Shown here one piece after another: positions 19,674-26,886 of a stretch of 64,000 bases of DNA. The translations under genes were made by a program, and so were the position numbers. The stretch's first letter is position 1; each line of letters starts with the position of its first letter. Below the pieces are notes generated by a model that was not told the origin of the DNA, searched no databases, and was given only the letters and a program-made list of their open reading frames with translations. This DNA is from Tamilnaduibacter salinus. Lineage in GTDB: Bacteria; Pseudomonadota; Gammaproteobacteria; Pseudomonadales; Oleiphilaceae. The stretch is from assembly GCF_003096655.1 (NCBI RefSeq), contig NZ_QEKQ01000001.1, positions 186,001 through 250,000 on the forward strand, written 5' to 3'.

Positions 19674-19910
19674 TCAGGACTTCTTGACCGACTCCAGCTT
19701 GCTCTTGAGCGGCGTCTCATTCGCCAGATCGTCCAGGGCAGCGGCGATCATGTCGTTCAGGATGTCCGCCTCTGACCGGTCCGGATACAGTTCCGACAGC
19801 GCCGCAATGCGCGCCGCATCCTCCATGGGCAGCTGCAGGTCGTAGTGATGGGGGCGTTCCTCATCCTGCTTGCTCGATTCCCAGTGCTTGGGCAGTTCAG
19901 TGACTCTCAT
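19674..19910 (-). CDS. Conserved small protein, paralogue of the gene at 19225-19569
   Basis: A 78-residue acidic/basic mixed protein with start ATG 19910 (MRVTELPKHWESSKQDE), preceded by AAGGAG with 6-nt spacing. The core (AARIAALSELYPDRSEADILNDMIAAALDDLA) matches the neighbouring 114-aa protein, so the two are tandem paralogues placed tail to tail. No signal peptide or membrane segment. It ends with a lysine-rich tail (LKSKLESVKKS). Function not recognised. A perfect TATAAT lies upstream (19939-19944, minus strand), so the gene is likely expressed on its own. Confidence 0.75.
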   Translation of the reverse strand: MRVTELPKHWESSKQDEERPHHYDLQLPMEDAARIAALSELYPDRSEADILNDMIAAALDDLANETPLKSKLESVKKS

Positions 19911-19938
19911 TGACGACTCCTTTTGTGGATCTCCAGTC

Positions 19939-19966
19939 ATTATAGGGCAGGTTTCGCCTCTCGCTA
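19939..19966 (-). promoter_or_regulatory. Promoter for the 78-aa gene
   Basis: On the minus strand a perfect -10 TATAAT (19944-19939) is preceded at 16 nt by TAGCGA, a partial -35. Transcription would start about 20 nt upstream of the gene's Shine-Dalgarno. Confidence 0.5.
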
Positions 19967-20051
19967 CAGGCCGTTCCGGCACCATGACCTTCTGTAGTAT
20001 GGTTTAGAGAACTGACCAGCCACGAAAAGCATCGGAGACAAGGACCGATCC

Positions 20052-22694
20052 ATGACGGAGCTTCATCCGGATCTCAGAGACAATGTCCGGCTACTCGGCG
20101 AATTGCTTGGTGACAGTATTCGCCAGCACCCGGGCCAGGCCTGTTACGACCGCATCGAACAGATCCGCGCGGCCGCCAAGGCGGACCGCCGCCAGGAAAG
20201 CGGTTCCGGCCAGCGGCTGGAAGAACTGCTCAGCCAACTTGGTGATGACGAAATCCTGCCCGTCACCCGGGCCTTCAGCCAGTTTCTCAATCTGGCCAAC
20301 ATCGCAGAGCAGTACCACAGCATTCGCCGCAAGCGGGGTCACCATGCTGACCTGATGGTGGAATCCCTCGGTGACATGTTCCATCGCCTGCTGGACCAGA
20401 ATGTGTCGCCGGAGGAGCTGCACCGCCGCGTGACCGAGCTGAGTGTGGAGTTTGTTCTCACCGCACACCCGACCGAGGTGACGCGCCGGACGCTGATCCT
20501 CAAATACGACGAAATATCGGAGTGTCTTGCGGACTTGGATCACGAGGATCTGCTGCCAACCGAACGGGACGAGATCATCGCACGCCTGCGCCAGCTGGTG
20601 ACCGAGGCCTGGCACACGGATGAAATCCGCTACCACCGGCCCACCGCGGTGGACGAGGCGAAGTGGGGATTTGCCGTCATTGAGAACAGTCTCTGGCAGG
20701 CGTTGCCCCGCTTCCTGCGCAGTCTGGACCAGTCGCTGCGTGAGACAACCGGCGAGGGGCTGCCCCTCGATGCGGCCCCCATTCGCATTGCCTCCTGGAT
20801 GGGCGGTGACCGGGACGGCAACCCGAACGTCACCCATGAAGTCACCCGCGAGGTATTCTGGCTTGGTCGCTGGATGGCGGCCGACCTGTTCCTGCGCGAC
20901 ATCCGCAAGCTGAGGGCGGAGCTGTCCATGTGGGAGGCAACCGACGCCCTCAAAACCGAGGCCGGCCACGCCCGCGAGCCCTACCGTGCCATTCTGGGGC
21001 GCCTCAGGGACCGCCTGATCCGTACGCGGGACTGGGCGGAGGCCTGCGTCAACGGTGACGAAGCCGATGCCAGCGACATCCTGTTCGAGAATCAGGACCT
21101 GATCCAGCCCCTGCAACTGTGCTATGACTCACTGGTGGCCTGCGGCCTGGGGTCCATTGCCGATGGATTGCTGCTGGATACCCTGCGTCGTGCCCACAGT
21201 TTTGGCCTGCCCCTGCTCAAACTCGACATCCGTCAGGAGGCGAGCCGCCACGCTGAGGTGATCCGCGACATCGTCGACTGGCTGGGGCTGGGTGACTACG
21301 AGCAATGGTCCGAGGAGGAACGCCAGGCATTCCTGGTGGAAGAACTCCGCGGACGCCGACCGCTGATTCCGCGACACTGGACGCCGTCCGACGATGTTCG
21401 GGAGGTGCTCGACACCTGTGCCATCGTCGCGCAACAGACGCCCGAGGCGCTGGGGTCCTATGTCATCTCCATGGCCAGCCAGCCTTCTGATGTGCTCAGC
21501 GTGATCCTGCTGCTCAGGGAGTCCGGCATGGCCAACCCCATGCGGGTGGTGCCGCTGTTCGAGACTCTGGATGACCTGCGGATGGCGCCGAACACCATGC
21601 GCGCGCTTTACTCGGTGGATTGGTACCGAGAGTACTGCGAGGGCCGCCAGGAAGTGATGATCGGGTACTCGGACTCGGCGAAGGACGCCGGGCAGATGAT
21701 GGCGGCCTGGGCCCAGTATCAGGCTCAGGAGCAGCTGGCCGAGGTGGCGCGGGAATTCGACGTGCATCTGACACTGTTCCATGGTCGTGGTGGTACCGTC
21801 GGCCGGGGCGGGGGGCCGGCCAACCGGGCGATCCTTTCGCAGCCGCCCGGCACGGTCAACGGCAGTTTCCGTATTACCGAACAGGGCGAGATGATCCGGT
21901 TCAAATTCGGTCTGCCGCGACTGGCCGAGCAGAGCCTGACGCTGTACGCGACGGCCGTGCTGGAGGCAACGCTGTCACCACCCCCGGCACCGGAGCCCCA
22001 GTGGCGGGAGATGATGGACTGGCTGACCGAGCGCTCCCTCAAGGGCTACCGGGACGTCGTGCGCGAACACCCGGATTTTGTGACCTACTTTCGTGAGGCG
22101 ACGCCAGAACAGGCCCTTGGCAAGCTGGCTCTGGGAAGCCGGCCGGCCAAGCGCAAGCCCACCGGTGGCGTCGAGAGCCTGCGTGCCATACCGTGGATTT
22201 TTGCCTGGACACAGATGCGCCTGATGCTGCCGAGCTGGCTGGGCAGCGATGTGGCCCTGAATGCGGCGGCGGAAGAAGGGCATGAGCCGTTGCTGCGGGA
22301 CATGATGGCGCGTTGGCCGTTCTTCAAAACGTACATGGACATGCTGGAAATGGTCATGGCCAAGTCCGACCTGAGAATTGCCAACTACTATGAGAAGACT
22401 TTGGTCGAGGAGCCTCTGCAACCTCTCGGACAGGAATTGAGGGAGCGTCTCCGACAGTGCATCGATCGGGTGAAGGCGCTCAAGAACGAGGACGAACTGC
22501 TGGCCAGTGAGCCCGTATTCGCGCACTCGCTGCGTATCCGTAATCCCTACACGGATCCGTTGCACTATCTGCAGGCGGAATTGCTGCGTCGCGACCGGGA
22601 AGGCGAGGGCCGGGGGGCCGTGCCGGAACGGGTCGAGCGTGCGTTGAAAGTCACCATGGCGGGGATCGCCGCCGGTATGCGGAATACCGGCTGA
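20052..22694 (+). CDS. ppc: Phosphoenolpyruvate carboxylase
   Basis: Cytoplasmic anaplerotic enzyme that makes oxaloacetate from phosphoenolpyruvate and bicarbonate. It has 880 residues, a normal bacterial length. Catalytic signatures are VLTAHPTEVTRRT (active-site histidine), MGGDRDGNPNVT, GYSDSAKDAGQMMA and FHGRGGTVGRGGGP. The C-terminus ends in TMAGIAAGMRNTG, the conserved allosteric tail. It lies alone, divergent from the 78-aa gene. Confidence 0.97.
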   Translation: MTELHPDLRDNVRLLGELLGDSIRQHPGQACYDRIEQIRAAAKADRRQESGSGQRLEELLSQLGDDEILPVTRAFSQFLNLANIAEQYHSIRRKRGHHADLMVESLGDMFHRLLDQNVSPEELHRRVTELSVEFVLTAHPTEVTRRTLILKYDEISECLADLDHEDLLPTERDEIIARLRQLVTEAWHTDEIRYHRPTAVDEAKWGFAVIENSLWQALPRFLRSLDQSLRETTGEGLPLDAAPIRIASWMGGDRDGNPNVTHEVTREVFWLGRWMAADLFLRDIRKLRAELSMWEATDALKTEAGHAREPYRAILGRLRDRLIRTRDWAEACVNGDEADASDILFENQDLIQPLQLCYDSLVACGLGSIADGLLLDTLRRAHSFGLPLLKLDIRQEASRHAEVIRDIVDWLGLGDYEQWSEEERQAFLVEELRGRRPLIPRHWTPSDDVREVLDTCAIVAQQTPEALGSYVISMASQPSDVLSVILLLRESGMANPMRVVPLFETLDDLRMAPNTMRALYSVDWYREYCEGRQEVMIGYSDSAKDAGQMMAAWAQYQAQEQLAEVAREFDVHLTLFHGRGGTVGRGGGPANRAILSQPPGTVNGSFRITEQGEMIRFKFGLPRLAEQSLTLYATAVLEATLSPPPAPEPQWREMMDWLTERSLKGYRDVVREHPDFVTYFREATPEQALGKLALGSRPAKRKPTGGVESLRAIPWIFAWTQMRLMLPSWLGSDVALNAAAEEGHEPLLRDMMARWPFFKTYMDMLEMVMAKSDLRIANYYEKTLVEEPLQPLGQELRERLRQCIDRVKALKNEDELLASEPVFAHSLRIRNPYTDPLHYLQAELLRRDREGEGRGAVPERVERALKVTMAGIAAGMRNTG

Positions 22695-22709
22695 CAGGAG
22701 TGGATGTGC

Positions 22710-24086
22710 ATGGCGATCGCTGAACGGCTGAAACAGTTTCTGGAACGTCGTGGACTGCGACCGGATTTCATGCGGCACGACCCCTCGGAGAGTCTGGAGG
22801 CGGCGGTGGTGTCGGCCGGCGTTGATCCCCGGGAGGTGCTTCAGGCCACTCTACTGATCGACGCAACCGGCGCCCTGATGGCCGTCCACGGTTTTCGCTC
22901 GGTGGTGGACATGGGCGCCGTTTCGCGTCTGACCAGTCGGTCATTTCGCATGTTGCCATCCCGCCAGGCGGACCGTCTGTTCCCGGATTGCAGCAGTGGC
23001 TGTCATCCGCCGGTGGGCAGCGCCTGGGGACTGCCGGTGGTTGTCGATCAGCGGGTCTGGTCCATGGACACCGTGATTCTGTCCTCGGGACGGGATAATT
23101 GCCTTCTGCGTCTGGACGGAGAGGACCTTGGTCTGATCCTTGAGGAAGCCCGGACAGGGCGCATCGCTCTTCAGGACGACGCGGCCGATATTGAGCCGGA
23201 CGGGGCAGGCGAAATCACCCTGGACGAGGTGGCCGAGCGCCTCCAGAAACTCTACCGGTTGCCGCCGATGCCCGCGCTGGCGCTGCGCATTCTGCGTTTG
23301 ACACGGGATCCGGAAGCCTCAGCAAACGATCTGTCGAACCTGATCGAGTACGACCCGAGCCTGACGGCCCAGATTATGCGGTATGCCCGCTCGGCCCTGT
23401 TCCAGTATCCCGGGGAAGTCCACTCGGTGCAGGAGGCGGTGACCCGTGTGCTGGGCTTCGATCGCGTGGCGCATATGGCGATGGGCATTGCGTCGGCGCG
23501 GGCATTCGATGTGCCCCGGGACGGCATGTTGGGGATGGATGCCTTCTGGCGTCACTCCATTTACTGCGCATTCCTTTGCCAGCAGATGGCCCGCCGCCTA
23601 AACCTTGATCGCGGACTCGCTTACCTCTGTGGTCTGCTTCATAACTTTGGATTGCTGCTCACCGGGCACCTGTTCCCGGACCAGTTCGATCAGCTCAACC
23701 GGCTCAGGGAAAGCAACCCGGAGCAGAGTATGCGGGCGCTGGAGGAACGGGTCTTCGGTGTTGGCGACGACGTGCTTGGCGTCGGTCATGGGGCAATCGG
23801 CGGCATTCTCCACCGCCTTTGGCAGCTGCCGGATGCGGTCGTGAAAGCCGCCGGTGTCCACCAGCAGCCCGACTATGAGGGGGATTACGCCGATTACGTG
23901 CGCATGGTCCAGCTGGCGAATGAATGGCTTAAAGAGAAGGGCATCGGTGACGAATTCAATGTCGTGGACTGGCAACCGGTTGCGGACCGGCTGGGCCTGG
24001 ACGCCACCGATGCGGAACGGCTTCTGGAAGAAACCGGGGCCGTAGCCGAGGAGCTGGATGCACTGGCCCGGCAGCTCGCAGCCTGA
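22710..24086 (+). CDS. YbaK/tRNA-deacylase-like domain fused to an HDOD domain
   Basis: A 458-residue two-domain protein. Residues 1 to about 150 follow the YbaK/ProX aminoacyl-tRNA deacylase fold (AAVVSAGVDPREVLQATLLIDATG, LFPDCSSGCHPPVGSAWGLPVVVDQ). The lysine normally found in the A-K-x-V-V-L segment is missing (VLQATLL), so deacylation is doubtful. Residues about 180-400 are an HDOD signalling domain (LPPMPALALRILRLTRDPEASANDLSNLIEYDPSLTAQIMRYA) with the GLLHNFGLLLTGHLFP segment. ATG 22710 is preferred over 22704 because CAGGAG (22695-22700) is 9 nt upstream. It starts 15 nt after ppc. Role unknown; likely signalling. Confidence 0.82.
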   Translation: MAIAERLKQFLERRGLRPDFMRHDPSESLEAAVVSAGVDPREVLQATLLIDATGALMAVHGFRSVVDMGAVSRLTSRSFRMLPSRQADRLFPDCSSGCHPPVGSAWGLPVVVDQRVWSMDTVILSSGRDNCLLRLDGEDLGLILEEARTGRIALQDDAADIEPDGAGEITLDEVAERLQKLYRLPPMPALALRILRLTRDPEASANDLSNLIEYDPSLTAQIMRYARSALFQYPGEVHSVQEAVTRVLGFDRVAHMAMGIASARAFDVPRDGMLGMDAFWRHSIYCAFLCQQMARRLNLDRGLAYLCGLLHNFGLLLTGHLFPDQFDQLNRLRESNPEQSMRALEERVFGVGDDVLGVGHGAIGGILHRLWQLPDAVVKAAGVHQQPDYEGDYADYVRMVQLANEWLKEKGIGDEFNVVDWQPVADRLGLDATDAERLLEETGAVAEELDALARQLAA

Positions 24087-24137
24087 GGGAAGGTCCGCTT
24101 GAAGGCGACTGCCTGCCGTGGGTCGACGTTGGTCCCC

Positions 24138-24166
24138 TTTCTACTGTGGGCGGGACTTCGTATAAT
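24138..24166 (+). promoter_or_regulatory. Promoter of adk
   Basis: A perfect -10 TATAAT (24161-24166) is preceded at 17 nt by TTTCTA, a weak -35. The -10 box is 44 nt upstream of the adk ATG. Confidence 0.55.
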
Positions 24167-24210
24167 GCCCGGTCGCTTCGGATTTTCACACTTTAAATGG
24201 GACGGTTTTT

Positions 24211-24867
24211 ATGAGAGTGATTCTTTTGGGCGCACCGGGGGCCGGCAAGGGAACCCAGGCTCAGTTCATCACTGAAAAATATGACATTCCCCAGATTTCC
24301 ACGGGCGATATGCTGCGGGCGGCCGTCAAGAACGAAACCCCGCTTGGCCTGCAGGTCAAGGAAATCATGGCGGAGGGTGGCCTGGTGCCGGATGAGACGA
24401 TTATCGCTCTCATCAAGGACCGGATTCAGGAATCCGACTGCCGCAATGGCTTCCTGCTGGATGGTTTCCCGCGCACCATCCCACAGGCGGAAGCCCTGAA
24501 AACCGAAGACATCCGCATTGACTATGTGGTGGAAATCGCGGTCGATGACGAAGAGATCGTGACGCGCCTGTCGGGGCGCCGGGTTCATGAACCCAGTGGT
24601 CGGACGTATCACATCAAGTACGACCCGCCGAAGGAAGAGGGCAAGGACAATGAAACCGGCGAACCGCTGGTGCAGCGCCCGGACGACTCCGAAGAAACCG
24701 TTCGTAATCGCCTGAATGTCTATCATGAGCAGACCGCACCGCTGGTGGATTTCTACCAGAAATGGGCGAAAGAAGCCCCGGCGGACGCGCCAGACTACGT
24801 CCGCGTTGAAGGTGTGGGTAGCATGGACGAGATTCGTGACCAGATCCTGAGCCGCCTCGACGGCTGA
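24211..24867 (+). CDS. adk: Adenylate kinase
   Basis: Cytoplasmic enzyme that interconverts ATP + AMP and 2 ADP. It has 218 residues. The P-loop [10 protein letters not shown] begins at residue 7, DGFPRT is the AMP-site segment, and the long LID domain ([52 protein letters not shown]) has no zinc cysteines, as in gammaproteobacterial long-form enzymes. It is followed 6 nt later by tsaB. Confidence 0.97.
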   Translation: MRVILLGAPGAGKGTQAQFITEKYDIPQISTGDMLRAAVKNETPLGLQVKEIMAEGGLVPDETIIALIKDRIQESDCRNGFLLDGFPRTIPQAEALKTEDIRIDYVVEIAVDDEEIVTRLSGRRVHEPSGRTYHIKYDPPKEEGKDNETGEPLVQRPDDSEETVRNRLNVYHEQTAPLVDFYQKWAKEAPADAPDYVRVEGVGSMDEIRDQILSRLDG

Positions 24868-24873
24868 AGGCCC

Positions 24874-25572
24874 ATGAACCTTTTGGCGGTTGATACCACC
24901 GCGGACGCATGCTCGGCGGCCATCCTGATGCAGGATGGCCGCATTCACGAGCGCTGCATCGTCGAGCCGCGTGGCCATACCCGGCATCTGTTGCCGATGG
25001 CTCGTGAACTGACTCATGCAACGGGCCTGTCGCTGAGCGATATGGACGCACTGGCGTTCGGGCGGGGACCGGGGTCGTTTACCGGCCTGCGGATTGCCAC
25101 CGGTGTTGTGCAGGGGCTGGCCTGGGGACTGTCGCTCCCGGTCGTTCCAGTGTCGTCGTTGGCCACAGTTGCCGCCGGAGCCATCCGGCAGCACGGGTTG
25201 TCGGACGGAAGTGGTATTGCCGTTGCCTTCGACGCCCGGATGGGCGAGGTCTACTGGGGCTGTTTCGTGCAACGCGATGGTCTGCCGGAACCGGTATCGC
25301 AAGAGTGTGTGGTCGCGCCGGAGTCGGTCACACTCCCTGCTGGAGATGGCCGTCCCTGGTTTGGCGCGGGGTCGGGCTGGCGGTTGTCCGATCAATTTCC
25401 CGCCAGCGTTTCACAGACTATGGAAGCCTGTTACCCGGACAGGATTCCTCATGCCGCCGACATCGCCCGCCTCGCGTTGGGGCCGGCCGAGTCCGGACAG
25501 GGCGTTCCAGCTGAGGAAGCCATTCCGGTGTACATTCGCGATGAGGTGGCCTGGAAAAAATCGGGGTCGTGA
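24874..25572 (+). CDS. tsaB: tRNA threonylcarbamoyladenosine synthesis protein TsaB
   Basis: Non-catalytic partner of TsaD in making t6A at position 37 of ANN-decoding tRNAs. It has 232 residues with an actin-like ASKHA start (NLLAVDTTADACSAAIL) and the RGHTRHLLPMARELTHATGL and FGRGPGSFTGLRIATG motifs. In this family the segment often ends a transcript with adk in Marinobacter-type genomes. The 6-nt gap to adk suggests co-transcription. Confidence 0.92.
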   Translation: MNLLAVDTTADACSAAILMQDGRIHERCIVEPRGHTRHLLPMARELTHATGLSLSDMDALAFGRGPGSFTGLRIATGVVQGLAWGLSLPVVPVSSLATVAAGAIRQHGLSDGSGIAVAFDARMGEVYWGCFVQRDGLPEPVSQECVVAPESVTLPAGDGRPWFGAGSGWRLSDQFPASVSQTMEACYPDRIPHAADIARLALGPAESGQGVPAEEAIPVYIRDEVAWKKSGS

Positions 25573-25711
25573 TTGGGTCGGGCGCTGTGCAGAGAGGGTT
25601 TGCCAGTGCTAGACTTTCGTGGTTGGTTTTCTGAACAGCGCCCGATTGGACGATGCGGGGGCGCCCGATGCCCGGGCGGTTCCCAGGGGTTATGCGAAGC
25701 CGAGTCTGAAC

Positions 25712-26059
25712 ATGATTGGTGGTGTCGGCAACAACAACGGGGTGGGGTTGCTCCAGCCGGAACGCCCCATCCAGCGGGATACCTCCCAAAATACCCGCCC
25801 GACCGGTGATCGCAACGAATCCGGCCGGAATACACGGGCTATTGTCGACGGGGAAGTCCAGACCAACCGTATTGATCCCGAGCGTCTGGAGCGACGCGTC
25901 CAGGCCCGTCAGGCGGCCGAGGATGCCCGTCTTGAGCGGTTTCGTGCCGATGATCTTCCCCTGTCCACCAGCCGGGCGCTGGATGCCTTTTCCGGCGTGG
26001 CGAGCCAGCGCGACGATGGTGAGAGTGATCAGCTCACCGGCATCGATATCCGCGTCTGA
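25712..26059 (+). CDS. Unrecognised small low-complexity protein between tsaB and rsmJ
   Basis: About 115 residues, rich in G, N, R, D and Q. It has an early MIGGVGNNNGVGLLQ stretch, a charged middle (RIDPERLERRVQARQAAEDARLERFRADDLP) that could form a short helix, and the tail LTGIDIRV. No membrane segment or signal peptide. I use ATG 25712; the frame is open back to GTG 25619, which would add 31 residues. Its stop overlaps the rsmJ start by 1 nt (TGATG), so it is translationally coupled to rsmJ, and this argues that it is real. Function not recognised. Confidence 0.55.
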   Translation: MIGGVGNNNGVGLLQPERPIQRDTSQNTRPTGDRNESGRNTRAIVDGEVQTNRIDPERLERRVQARQAAEDARLERFRADDLPLSTSRALDAFSGVASQRDDGESDQLTGIDIRV

Positions 26060-26877
26060 TGATCACCTCCGGCGGCCCCTCACTGGCCATTGCGGCGCTG
26101 GATGACGCCGGTCTGGCCCGCGCTCGCGACGTGTCTTCAGCCCTGTCATTGCCGCTTTTGCATGAACCCGCCATTCCCAGGCATGAGACCGATTACGCGC
26201 TTCTGCTGCTGGTCACGGATCAGGGGCTGGGGTTGCAGGTGACGGGGCGGAAGGCGCCGGGCCCGGTCCGTTGCGAGTTCGTCCGGGGTAAGGCCGGCTA
26301 TCGCCGGGATCATGGGGGCGGCACCGGGCAGCTGGTGGCCAAAGCCGTCGGCCTGAAGAAAACCCGCCGCACACTGCATGTACTGGATGCCACCGCGGGA
26401 CTGGGGGAAGACGCCTATGTGCTGGCCGGGTTGGGTTGCCGCCTGACCCTCATGGAGCGGTCCCCGATCGTTCGCGCTCTGCTGGAGGACGGGCTGGGAA
26501 GGGCCGCGGAGGACCCCGGTGCCGGGCCGGTCGTGGCGCGCATGACGGTTCGGCCAGGGGATAGCATTCGCTGGCTTGAGGAGCAGCATGAGCCGGTTGC
26601 GGACGTGATCTATCTGGACCCGATGTTCCCTGAGACCGGCAAGGCCGCGAAAGCGAAGAAAGAGATGGCGCTGTTCCGCGAACTGGTCGGGAATGACGAT
26701 GATGCCCCCGCGCTGCTGGCGGCCGCGCTTGACGTCGCCCGCTACCGCGTCGTCGTCAAGCGCCCGCGACTGGCCCCGCCCATCGACGGCCCGGTTCCCG
26801 ATCTGCAACTGACTGGCAAAAGCAGTCGTTTCGACGTCTATACCCACCAGAAGCTGCCGGAGGGGCCTGCCGAATGA
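26059..26877 (+). CDS. rsmJ: 16S rRNA (guanine-1516-N2)-methyltransferase RsmJ
   Basis: SAM-dependent enzyme that methylates G1516 of 16S rRNA. It has 272 residues with an N-terminal domain and the methyltransferase motif VLDATAGLGEDAYVLAGLG. The family features FVRGKAGYRRDHGGGTGQLVAKAVGLKK and VIYLDPMFPETGKAAKAKKEMALF (DPMFP catalytic motif) are present. It starts at the stop codon of the small unknown gene. It converges with plsB 10 nt further on. Confidence 0.94.
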   Translation: MITSGGPSLAIAALDDAGLARARDVSSALSLPLLHEPAIPRHETDYALLLLVTDQGLGLQVTGRKAPGPVRCEFVRGKAGYRRDHGGGTGQLVAKAVGLKKTRRTLHVLDATAGLGEDAYVLAGLGCRLTLMERSPIVRALLEDGLGRAAEDPGAGPVVARMTVRPGDSIRWLEEQHEPVADVIYLDPMFPETGKAAKAKKEMALFRELVGNDDDAPALLAAALDVARYRVVVKRPRLAPPIDGPVPDLQLTGKSSRFDVYTHQKLPEGPAE

Positions 26878-26886
26878 CCCCGCCGG

